Shown here: piece by piece, positions 1 to 5,869 of the stretch
Position numbering within the stretch: position 1 is the first letter of the stretch
Layout: each line of letters begins with the position of its first letter
Notes under the pieces: model-generated
What the model was told of the DNA's origin: nothing
Seen by the model: the letters and a program-made list of their open reading frames with translations, nothing else
Databases searched by the model: none
Position numbers and translations under genes: made by a program
Origin: Lentimicrobiaceae bacterium
Lineage (GTDB): Bacteria > Bacteroidota > Bacteroidia > Bacteroidales > JAGONC01
Assembly: GCA_030621075.1 (NCBI GenBank)
Contig: JAUXII010000019.1
Span: 1 to 8,902 of the forward strand
Direction: 5' to 3'
DNA: 8,902 nucleotides

Positions 1-1
1 C

Positions 2-712
2 TTCCTAAGACCGCTTGGCATCCGACTTGAGGCCATTGAGGTGCTGCCGTTGGAAGATCACCTGGGTGATATGGATTTCAAAGTTACAGGCACACGCGAC
101 GGAATAACTGCCTGCCAGATGGACATAAAAGTTGATGGCCTTTCTTATACCATTCTTGAAGAAGCCCTTGAACAAGCAAAGCAAGGAAGATTGCACATTC
201 TTGATAAAATGGCGGAAATAATCCAGGAACCACGTGAAGATTACAAACCTCACGTCCCGCGCATTGTTCAAATGACCGTAGCAAAAGAATATATTGGAGC
301 TATCATTGGCCCTGGTGGTAAAATAATCCAGGAACTCCAAAGCGAAACCAATACAAAAATTGTTATTGAGGAAGTTGGGGACTTTGGCATTATTGATATT
401 GTGGCAGTAGATAAATCATCCATCGAGGCTGCACAAGAAAAGATCCGGGCAATAACTGCTGTTCCGGAAATTGGAGAAATTTATGAGGGAAAAGTAAAAA
501 ACATTACCTCTTTTGGTGCATTTGTCGAAATATTACCAGGTAAAGATGGGCTTCTGCATATCTCAGAAATAGATTGGAAAAGAGTAGAAAATGTTGAAAG
601 CGTATTGAAGGTTGGTGATAAAATAGAGGTGAAATTGATTGATATTGACAGAAAAACAGGCAAACTGAAACTATCCAGGAAAATTTTGCTTAAAAAACCT
701 GATAGACAATAA
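2..712 (+). CDS. pnp: Polyribonucleotide nucleotidyltransferase (PNPase), C-terminal part
   Basis: This is the 3' end of the gene for PNPase, a phosphorolytic 3'-5' exoribonuclease of RNA turnover. From base 50 on, the protein matches the end of the second RNase PH-like core ([14 protein letters not shown], then [16 protein letters not shown]). A KH domain follows, with the GxxG loop seen as IIGPGGKII, and then an S1 RNA-binding domain starting near [20 protein letters not shown] and ending at KLKLSRKIL. The stop is TAA at 710-712. The reading frame is open to the window edge, but the residues encoded by bases 2-49 do not look like the conserved ILGDE segment expected before EDHLGD, so those bases may not belong to pnp. 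The GTG at 41 is not a credible start. rpoD follows 80 bp downstream. Family assignment is certain; the 5' edge is not. Confidence 0.95.
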   Translation, partial: FLRPLGIRLEAIEVLPLEDHLGDMDFKVTGTRDGITACQMDIKVDGLSYTILEEALEQAKQGRLHILDKMAEIIQEPREDYKPHVPRIVQMTVAKEYIGAIIGPGGKIIQELQSETNTKIVIEEVGDFGIIDIVAVDKSSIEAAQEKIRAITAVPEIGEIYEGKVKNITSFGAFVEILPGKDGLLHISEIDWKRVENVESVLKVGDKIEVKLIDIDRKTGKLKLSRKILLKKPDRQ

Positions 713-792
713 TAACCTGTAACAATTTGATTCAATCTTCGTATAATTTCTGCAATTATTATCTAAATCACATGTTAAACTAATTAAGTTTT

Positions 793-1656
793 ATGAGGCA
801 ACTTAAAATTACCAAGCAAGTTACCAACAGAGAAACAGCCTCTTTGGATAAGTACTTACAAGAAATCGGTAAGGTTGACCTTATATCTGCAGACGAAGAA
901 GTTGCTTTAGCCCAACGTATTAAACAAGGGGATAAATTAGCCCTTGAAAAGCTTACCAAATCTAATCTGCGTTTTGTTGTCTCTGTTTCCAAGCAATATC
1001 AAAACCAGGGACTTAGCCTGCCTGACCTGATCAATGAAGGCAACCTGGGATTGATAAAAGCTGCACAGCGCTTTGATGAAACACGTGGATTTAAATTTAT
1101 CTCTTATGCTGTTTGGTGGATACGACAATCTATTTTACAAGCGCTAGCCGAGCAATCCAGGATCGTTCGATTGCCTTTAAATAAAATCGGATCTATCAAC
1201 AAAATCAATAAAGCTTACGCAAAGCTTGAGCAAAAATATGAAAGGGCGCCAAACGTCAATGAAATTGCCAATCTCCTCGAGATAACAGAGAATGAAGTTA
1301 AGGAATCCATGAAAAATGCCGGAAGGCATGTTTCAATGGACGCACCCCTGATCCAGGATGAAGACAACAACATGTATGATGTCCTGAGAAACGATGAAGG
1401 GCCTACCCCTGAAACAAAATTAATGTATGACTCGCTTAAAAAGGAAATAAGCCGGGCCATCTCAACACTAACACCTCGTGAGGCTGATGTAATCAAACTC
1501 TATTTTGGATTAAATCAGAGCCACCCTATGACACTTGAAGAAATTGGAGAGAGGTTTGACCTAACACGGGAAAGGGTCAGGCAAATAAAAGAAAAAGCCA
1601 TCCGGCGCCTTAAACATACTTCACGAAGTAAAATACTTAAAACATACCTGGGATAG
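793..1656 (+). CDS. rpoD: RNA polymerase primary sigma factor (sigma-70 family, Bacteroidota type)
   Basis: This encodes the housekeeping sigma factor, which recruits RNA polymerase core to promoters. At 287 aa it lacks region 1.1 and the non-conserved insertion, as is usual for primary sigma factors of Bacteroidota. Region 1.2 is near residues 16-45 ([16 protein letters not shown]). Regions 2.1-2.4 follow ([35 protein letters not shown], then [19 protein letters not shown]). Region 3 is around residues 125-205, and region 4 carries the helix-turn-helix ([20 protein letters not shown], then [10 protein letters not shown]). The ATG start at 793 gives the standard N-terminus [19 protein letters not shown]. 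No Shine-Dalgarno sequence precedes it, which is normal for this phylum. It lies between pnp and rpe on the same strand. No clear terminator is seen between pnp and rpoD. Confidence 0.97.
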   Translation: MRQLKITKQVTNRETASLDKYLQEIGKVDLISADEEVALAQRIKQGDKLALEKLTKSNLRFVVSVSKQYQNQGLSLPDLINEGNLGLIKAAQRFDETRGFKFISYAVWWIRQSILQALAEQSRIVRLPLNKIGSINKINKAYAKLEQKYERAPNVNEIANLLEITENEVKESMKNAGRHVSMDAPLIQDEDNNMYDVLRNDEGPTPETKLMYDSLKKEISRAISTLTPREADVIKLYFGLNQSHPMTLEEIGERFDLTRERVRQIKEKAIRRLKHTSRSKILKTYLG

Positions 1657-1677
1657 GTTAGCGGAAACTGTAAAGCT

Positions 1678-2334
1678 ATGCAACACTTAATAGCCCCTTC
1701 TCTTCTTTCAGCCGATTTTTCAAACCTTATTAAAGATATTGAGCTGGTTAACATCAGCGATGCCGATTGGTTTCATATAGATGTAATGGATGGTGTATTT
1801 GTCCCAAATATTTCCTTTGGGTTCCCTGTTATTAAATCTATTAAGAAATATGCTGATAAACCGCTTGATGTTCATTTAATGATTGTTGACCCTGACCGGT
1901 ATATCAAGCAGTTTAAAGAGGCCGGTGCTGATCTGATCAGTGTGCATTATGAAGCTTGTACTCATCTTCACAGAACTATTCAGGCAATAAAATTATATGG
2001 CTCAAAAGCTGGTGTTGTTCTTAATCCGCATACGAGTGTTCATTTGTTGGAAGAGATCATCTCCGAAATTGACCTCGTTACAGTCATGTCTGTAAATCCG
2101 GGTTTTGGCGGACAAAAATTCATTAAAAACACATATCAAAAAATTCACAAACTTCGTAACATGATCGCCAATAATCATTCATCTGCCCTGATCGAAGTTG
2201 ACGGTGGCGTCACACTTGAAAATGCACCAGAATTAATAAAAGCAGGTGCTAATGTTCTGGTGGCGGGTAACACTATCTTTTCTTCCAAAAACCCACTCGA
2301 AACGATCAGACTTCTAAAAGGGATTAGATTTTGA
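1678..2334 (+). CDS. rpe: Ribulose-phosphate 3-epimerase
   Basis: This enzyme interconverts ribulose 5-phosphate and xylulose 5-phosphate in the cytosolic pentose phosphate pathway. The 218-aa protein is full length for the family. It shows the TIM-barrel signatures in order: APSLLSADFSNL at residues 5-16, HIDVMDGVFVPNISFG with metal-binding His and catalytic Asp, LDVHLMI, SVHYEA, VMSVNPGFGGQKF (phosphate-binding and flexible loop), and the second catalytic Asp in EVDGGVTLENAPEL followed by GANVLVAGNTIF. The ATG at 1678 lies 21 bp after the rpoD stop, so the two genes are probably co-transcribed. There is no obvious Shine-Dalgarno sequence. The gene is convergent with the sulfur-gene cluster, with only 26 bp between the two stop codons and no visible terminator there. 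Confidence 0.97.
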   Translation: MQHLIAPSLLSADFSNLIKDIELVNISDADWFHIDVMDGVFVPNISFGFPVIKSIKKYADKPLDVHLMIVDPDRYIKQFKEAGADLISVHYEACTHLHRTIQAIKLYGSKAGVVLNPHTSVHLLEEIISEIDLVTVMSVNPGFGGQKFIKNTYQKIHKLRNMIANNHSSALIEVDGGVTLENAPELIKAGANVLVAGNTIFSSKNPLETIRLLKGIRF

Positions 2335-2360
2335 TAATGCTCCAGTGAAATTTTTTATAA

Positions 2361-2612
2361 TTATTTTTTCTTCATGAAAACTCTGAAAAAGCCGGCATCT
2401 TCATAATCACCCAGGTAGTCATGGCCTTTTTTGTTGGCCCATTTTGGAATATCACGTTTTGTGCCAACATCGGTAGATAATATTTCCATTATCTGGCCGG
2501 AGTCAAGTTCACCAATTCCTTTTTTTGCAGCCAGTAGTGGGCCAGGACATGAAGTACCACGTGCATCAACTACTTTATCGGCATTTAAATTTTTTAATTC
2601 TTCTGTTGTCAT
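2361..2612 (-). CDS. TusA/SirA-family sulfur carrier protein, last gene of the sulfur cluster
   Basis: This is a small cytoplasmic sulfur carrier of 83 aa, the normal size for the TusA/SirA/YedF family. The signature is seen directly: DARGTSCPGPLLAAKKG, with the persulfide-bearing Cys at residue 22 in a CPGP motif. It is followed by the usual SGQIMEIL strand, the STDVGTKRDIPKW helix and a C-terminal strand. TusA-type proteins accept a persulfide on this Cys from rhodaneses or cysteine desulfurases and pass it to DsrE-like proteins or biosynthetic enzymes. A strong TAGGAG ribosome-binding site lies 8 nt before the ATG. The gene is separated from the upstream dsrE-like gene by 171 bp that contain a possible promoter and an inverted repeat, so it may be partly independent of the main operon. 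The partner or acceptor is not known. It should not be called tusA proper, because the tRNA-thiolation context is absent. Confidence 0.93.
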   Translation of the reverse strand: MTTEELKNLNADKVVDARGTSCPGPLLAAKKGIGELDSGQIMEILSTDVGTKRDIPKWANKKGHDYLGDYEDAGFFRVFMKKK

Positions 2613-2620
2613 GTTTAGTT

Positions 2621-2626
2621 CTCCTA
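2621..2626 (-). promoter_or_regulatory. Ribosome-binding site of the downstream tusA-like gene
   Basis: TAGGAG on the minus strand lies 8 nt before the ATG at 2612. It is the same hexamer that precedes the yedE-like gene. It is notable because most other starts in this window have no Shine-Dalgarno sequence. Confidence 0.7.
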
Positions 2627-2664
2627 TTATTTAATTAATACTATTATTTTACCAATGATAATAC

Positions 2665-2692
2665 ATTGCTGTAAGTGACTGGTTACAGCAAT
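2665..2692. repeat. Perfect inverted repeat, 10-bp arms and 8-bp spacer
   Basis: The left arm ATTGCTGTAA (2665-2674) and right arm TTACAGCAAT (2683-2692) are exact reverse complements, separated by 8 bases. The repeat lies in the gap between the dsrE-like gene and the last tusA-like gene, 53 bp before the latter's start codon. On the minus strand no T-run follows, so it is not a standard terminator for this operon. On the plus strand only a short TTT follows. The repeat overlaps the possible -7 element at 2689-2696, so an operator for a dimeric regulator or a 5'-UTR hairpin are the likeliest readings. The repeat is seen directly; its role is inferred. Confidence 0.75.
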
Positions 2693-2721
2693 TTTAAAAA
2701 AGTAAATTTTGAATGATCAAA
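2689..2721 (-). promoter_or_regulatory. Possible Bacteroidota-type promoter for the last tusA-like gene
   Basis: On the minus strand TTTG (2718-2721) is followed after 21 bases by TAAAATTG (2689-2696). This matches the Bacteroidota -33/-7 pattern (TTTG, then TAnnTTTG) with one mismatch. It would start transcription inside the inverted repeat at 2665-2692 and give a leader of about 70 nt. The sequence is AT-rich, so a chance match is quite possible. Confidence 0.35.
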
Positions 2722-2737
2722 AAAAAGCACAAAGTGC
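2719..2737 (-). terminator. Possible weak intrinsic terminator after the dsrE-like gene
   Basis: On the minus strand GCAC-TTT-GTGC is followed at once by eight T residues, 47 bp after the dsrE-like stop codon. The stem has only four base pairs, so termination is likely partial at best. The T-run also contains the TTTG of the possible tusA promoter. Confidence 0.3.
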
Positions 2738-2783
2738 AATATTAGATAAATATTACGCGCAACATGGTACCTGCAACAAAAAA

Positions 2784-3191
2784 TTAAATAAATAAGTGTA
2801 CATCTGCTTCTTGTGCAGAAGAGACATATTCACCGATCCCACAAATATCATCTACCAAATCAATAAAATCATCCATCTTCTCGCCACCCCATATTTTACC
2901 GGCAAGGCTACAGATGTAAATCTTAACATTGGTGAGCTCTTTAGCCTGCTCGAAAAAATCCTGCCAGGATGGAATATTAAAATCTTCCAATGCTTTTAAA
3001 AACTCCTCTTTATGTTCCGGTAGTTCTGCGATACTTTCGGTCTTTTTTCCTTTAATAAAAGCCCGTGCACCCATTAAGAGCACAAAAACTTCAACATCCA
3101 TATCATCAGCCGCAGCGCCACTCAATATAACACCGGCTGCTGTTAATTTATCTACGCTCCCTGAAAAGAGAGCCATTGTCATTTTTGCCAT
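2784..3191 (-). CDS. DsrE-like (DsrE/DsrF/DsrH-like fold) sulfurtransferase-family protein
   Basis: This 135-aa soluble protein has the DsrE-like layout: an N-terminal strand and helix (MTMALFSGSVDKLTAAGVIL), the strand DVEVFVLLMGARAF near residues 32-45, a helical middle part, and the late strand with a conserved-position cysteine, NVKIYICSLAGKIWG (Cys94), ending in EADVHLFI. Cys117 (DICGIG) is a second candidate thiol. Proteins of this family take sulfur from TusA-type carriers in sulfur oxidation and tRNA thiolation. There is no signal peptide, so it should be cytoplasmic. A near-perfect AAAAGGAGG lies 7 nt before the ATG, the strongest ribosome-binding site in the window. A 7-bp tandem repeat occupies the gap to the upstream rhodanese gene. 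The closest subfamily (DsrE, DsrE2-like or another) cannot be settled by eye. Confidence 0.82.
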   Translation of the reverse strand: MAKMTMALFSGSVDKLTAAGVILSGAAADDMDVEVFVLLMGARAFIKGKKTESIAELPEHKEEFLKALEDFNIPSWQDFFEQAKELTNVKIYICSLAGKIWGGEKMDDFIDLVDDICGIGEYVSSAQEADVHLFI

Positions 3192-3198
3192 TTTTTTT

Positions 3199-3207
3199 CC
3201 TCCTTTT
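3199..3207 (-). promoter_or_regulatory. Strong Shine-Dalgarno site of the dsrE-like gene
   Basis: AAAAGGAGG on the minus strand lies 7 nt before the ATG at 3191. It confirms this start and predicts high translation. It contrasts with the rhodanese and porin genes, which have none. Confidence 0.75.
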
Positions 3208-3223
3208 ATTTAAATCATTTATT

Positions 3224-3251
3224 TTTTATCTTTTATCATTTATCTTTTATC
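3224..3251. repeat. Tandem 7-bp repeat, four units
   Basis: Four consecutive heptamers read TTTTATC, TTTTATC, ATTTATC, TTTTATC on the plus strand (GATAAAA-type on the minus strand), with a degenerate fifth unit at 3217-3223. They fill most of the 64-bp gap between the Cys-less rhodanese gene and the dsrE-like gene. A short tandem repeat of this kind can change copy number by slippage and alter the spacing or mRNA leader of dsrE; that effect is inferred only. Confidence 0.75.
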
Positions 3252-3255
3252 TTCA

Positions 3256-3780
3256 TCATCCACCGCAACCACCACTTTCCTCTTCAACTTCAGCCGGATC
3301 AGCCTGTCCGGTTGCTTCAGGCCCGGTTTCGATAAGGTCAGGATAGCTATTCAACCAACCATCCATACCTCCTTCTATTAAGCTAACATGTTTGTACTTA
3401 AGTTTTTTTAATGATGCTGCAGCTAAAGCCCCACGTTCATTATTGTCAGCATAAATAAAAATTAAATCTCTCCGGTTCGATATCCTGTTGGAAAATTCCA
3501 GGGTTCCCCGTGGAATATTCATTGCACCCGGAATGTGGCCTGCAATAAATTCTTCCTCTTCACGACAATCAATCAAAACAAAATTTCCATGCTGTTCTGA
3601 CAAATGCTTGAAATCATCCACGCTTATCAGATCTGCTGAAGAGATAGCTTTGGCTATCATTTCATCCAGGCTTTCCTGCTTAACACTTCTGTTACAACCA
3701 GCAAGCATTACCAACAATATTGAAGAAAGGATGATCAGGCTGCGGCCGGAAAAAAGGATACTTTTTCTATTATTCCTCAT
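3256..3780 (-). CDS. Rhodanese-domain lipoprotein lacking the catalytic Cys, with Gly-Cys-Gly-Gly C-terminus
   Basis: This 174-aa envelope protein starts with a lipoprotein signal peptide whose lipobox is LAGC (Cys29). A single rhodanese fold follows from about residue 50 to 145, with the motifs VLIDCREEEEFIAGHIPGAMNIPRG and HVSLIEGGMDGW. At the active-site loop the usual Y-C-x-x-G-x-R is replaced by YADNNERG, with Ala111 where the catalytic Cys should be, so normal rhodanese turnover is not expected. The protein ends EEESGGCGG, a tail shared with the 170-aa rhodanese encoded at 6904-7416; Cys172 in the tail and Cys72 (DCREE) are the remaining thiols of the mature part besides the lipidated Cys. 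It may bind or carry sulfur rather than catalyse transfer, or act as a partner of the active paralogue. The ATG lies 28 bp after the SseA-like gene and has no Shine-Dalgarno site. Confidence 0.85.
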   Translation of the reverse strand: MRNNRKSILFSGRSLIILSSILLVMLAGCNRSVKQESLDEMIAKAISSADLISVDDFKHLSEQHGNFVLIDCREEEEFIAGHIPGAMNIPRGTLEFSNRISNRRDLIFIYADNNERGALAAASLKKLKYKHVSLIEGGMDGWLNSYPDLIETGPEATGQADPAEVEEESGGCGG

Positions 3781-3808
3781 GATATTTATATTTTAATCTC
3801 ATAAAAGT

Positions 3809-4669
3809 TTATTCAACCGGATTTGATGAATCAGCTACCCATTCGTATAAAGCGCCATCATATACTGCCACATCAGGATAATCTAGCAGGTATTTCAAAA
3901 CAAAAAATACAATACCGGCCCTGTTACTGGTCTCGCAATATAAAATAACCTTTTTATCAGGAGTGATCCCTGCATCAGTTATTATTGACTGCAACTCCTC
4001 TTTCTTCTTCAGCATGCCATTTTCAGCTACAACATTTTTATATTCAAAATGAATGGCACCCGGAATATGTCCTTTTCTGGTGATTTCACCCTTTTCACCA
4101 TCAAATTCAGCTTTACTACGGGTATCGACCAGGATAACCTGGGGGTTATTCAAGTAACTCTTAACGTCATCTGTTGAAACAATAAAACTTTCCTCAAGAG
4201 TATAACTGAATGTTACTGCATCTTTTTCCGTCTTGTTCTTAGTGAGAGGGCCCCTGGCCTTTCTCCAGGCACCAAGTTGTCCATCAAGAATTCTGACATC
4301 TTCACAACCCAAATAATCAAATATCCAAAAGAGCCTTCCGGCTAACACACCTTTTGCACCATCATACACGACAATGATTTTCGAATCACTGATACCCTTT
4401 GATCCAAAAACAGTAGCCATTTCTGCCGGTGTTTGCAACAAGCCTTTGATGTCACCCGGTTTATACAAGTCGAACGGGTAAACATTAACCGCATTGGTAA
4501 TATGTGATTTGTTATAATCCTCTGCCTTTCTGGCTGAGACAATAACCACATTTTCATCATTAATCATTCCTTTTAACTCTTTAGCAGAGATCAGGGTTTG
4601 TCCAAAAACATCCAGTCCGAGTAATATCAGTATGAATGATAATCCAAATAATATTTTTTTCCTTTTCAT
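3809..4669 (-). CDS. Secreted tandem-rhodanese sulfurtransferase, SseA/TST-like
   Basis: This 286-aa protein belongs to the thiosulfate / 3-mercaptopyruvate sulfurtransferase family, which moves sulfane sulfur from a donor to an acceptor thiol via an enzyme persulfide. It has a Sec signal peptide (MKRKKILFGLSFILILLGLDVFG, cleavage probably near residue 23). The inactive N-terminal rhodanese domain (about 27-140) has Asp103 in VVYDGAKG at the Cys position, as is usual for the family. The catalytic C-terminal domain (about 163-282) carries VDTRSKAEF, KGHIPGAIHF and the active loop CETSNR with Cys245. That loop ends in Arg, unlike the CxxGVT of classic TST and MST enzymes, so the substrate cannot be assigned. 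The signal peptide has no lipobox, so the protein should be free in the periplasm. It sits 21 bp after the porin gene and is probably co-transcribed with it. Confidence 0.92.
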   Translation of the reverse strand: MKRKKILFGLSFILILLGLDVFGQTLISAKELKGMINDENVVIVSARKAEDYNKSHITNAVNVYPFDLYKPGDIKGLLQTPAEMATVFGSKGISDSKIIVVYDGAKGVLAGRLFWIFDYLGCEDVRILDGQLGAWRKARGPLTKNKTEKDAVTFSYTLEESFIVSTDDVKSYLNNPQVILVDTRSKAEFDGEKGEITRKGHIPGAIHFEYKNVVAENGMLKKKEELQSIITDAGITPDKKVILYCETSNRAGIVFFVLKYLLDYPDVAVYDGALYEWVADSSNPVE

Positions 4670-4690
4670 TTCTTAAAAAATTAACATTTA

Positions 4691-5785
4691 TTAAAACTTA
4701 GCTTGAACCTGTATTAAGAATTTACTTTGATAAAAGTCACTTGTAATATTTTTATTTTCGTTTATCATATAGTTAGCCTGAATCCTCGACCAATCATTCA
4801 GAAAATAATTCAACCCGATTGTTGTTGTGTATGTTGCATTATCACCTATAGCCCAATCAGAATCATACCATTCATATTTTACTACAGGTTGAAGCCCGAT
4901 TGATGTCATATACATTGCCTGAACATACAAACCGCTTTTTTCAAAATCTCCCAGTACAACAGTTGGCTCACTTCCACAACCTCCACCAACCAGGCTTGAT
5001 CCTTTATCCATACCATACAAATATTCGGCCTGTAAAAGAAAATCTTTGATCTTGATTTCCAGCTCAGCACCATATCTTGTTCTGGTGTCGTCATCCATAC
5101 CAGCTTTGGCTGGTTTTTGTTTTCCAAACCTAAAACTACCTCCGATTTTAATGTATTTAACCGGCGCCAGGACCAAACGGCCTACTACATCTTTCTTCGT
5201 ATTATTATCCCATTCATTCATCCCTGTACCATTCAAAATGGCAAACTGGTAGGATATTAAATTTTCATTTTCCAGGCCAAAAATGGGCAGGGAAGCAGTA
5301 CCGCCTGATATCATCAAACCGATATCCCGAAAAGGCGATGCTAACTCTCTTACCACCCTGGAGCGCCAAATAGTATGAAGCGCATGGCAGGGTGTATTTA
5401 ATTCCATGGTATATGGAGATTTAAACTGCCCGACAGAAATTTTGGCATAAGGTCCCAAACGAGTATAAGAAACAAATGCATCTAACAGATATGGCCCGCC
5501 AAGCATTGGACTTAATTCTGCCATTACATAGTAGCTAATGTCGTAAGGAATATTCCCAACAACACCTATACGTGCTCTGCGAAAATAGAAGCTGTTTTCA
5601 TTATCAATGCTTCCGCCATTCTTGTCAACACCATCAAAATTATAATTCCATTCGGGTTGAACATAGCCTACTACATTAACACCCTCATCAGAACCGCCTT
5701 CAACACATCCCTGAGCAAGTGATTGTGAAGGTGCCATAAAGGCAATAACTACAGCTAGTAAGCAAATTTTTATTATTGTTTTCAT
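4691..5785 (-). CDS. Outer-membrane porin of the phosphate-selective porin O/P type
   Basis: This is a 364-aa beta-barrel protein with a Sec signal peptide (MKTIIKICLLAVVIAFMAPS, cleavage probably after SLA). Its pattern fits the O/P porin family: GYVQPEWNYNFDG, FYFRRARIGVVGNIPYDISY, DAFVSYTRLGPYAKISVGQF and KSPYTMEL, then alternating amphipathic strands ending in a C-terminal Phe (QVQAKF) as required for barrel assembly. The ATG at 5785 was chosen because the signal peptide begins there; a TTG 27 bases upstream would add nine polar residues. Porins of this family pass anions in other systems. Its place among rhodaneses suggests uptake of a sulfur compound, which is inference. It contains three cysteines, unusual for a barrel: Cys27 in the mature N-terminus, Cys133 in PCHALHT and Cys270 in GGGCGSE. 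Confidence 0.88.
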   Translation of the reverse strand: MKTIIKICLLAVVIAFMAPSQSLAQGCVEGGSDEGVNVVGYVQPEWNYNFDGVDKNGGSIDNENSFYFRRARIGVVGNIPYDISYYVMAELSPMLGGPYLLDAFVSYTRLGPYAKISVGQFKSPYTMELNTPCHALHTIWRSRVVRELASPFRDIGLMISGGTASLPIFGLENENLISYQFAILNGTGMNEWDNNTKKDVVGRLVLAPVKYIKIGGSFRFGKQKPAKAGMDDDTRTRYGAELEIKIKDFLLQAEYLYGMDKGSSLVGGGCGSEPTVVLGDFEKSGLYVQAMYMTSIGLQPVVKYEWYDSDWAIGDNATYTTTIGLNYFLNDWSRIQANYMINENKNITSDFYQSKFLIQVQAKF

Positions 5786-5803
5786 CTCTTCGTTTTTTTG
5801 TTG

Positions 5804-5835
5804 AGGAGACAAGGTAACCGATCACCTTGTTTCCT
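5804..5835. repeat. Inverted repeat between the two-domain rhodanese and porin genes
   Basis: Arms of 12 bp (5804-5815 and 5824-5835, core ACAAGGT / ACCTTGT) are complementary except for one position (G opposite T on the plus strand), with an 8-bp spacer. It lies 18 bp before the porin ATG. No T-run follows on the minus strand, so it is not a simple terminator. A leader hairpin, RNA-processing site or operator setting porin expression apart from the upstream genes are possible. Confidence 0.65.
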
Positions 5836-5869
5836 AATTAATAATAATTATAAACTAAAATATTGATGC

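Noticed and set aside
713..792. Promoter for rpoD in the pnp-rpoD gap
   Set aside because: Only poor matches to TTTG / TAnnTTTG were found at unsuitable spacing in AT-rich sequence.
2665..2692. Inverted repeat as a terminator of the rpe transcript or of dsrE
   Set aside because: It is followed by only a short TTT on the plus strand and no T-run on the minus strand, and it lies over 300 bp beyond rpe within an antisense region.
5786..5812. Upstream TTG start for the porin, adding nine residues
   Set aside because: The ATG at 5785 begins directly at a normal signal peptide (MKTIIKICLL); the extra residues are polar and lie in the hairpin-containing leader.
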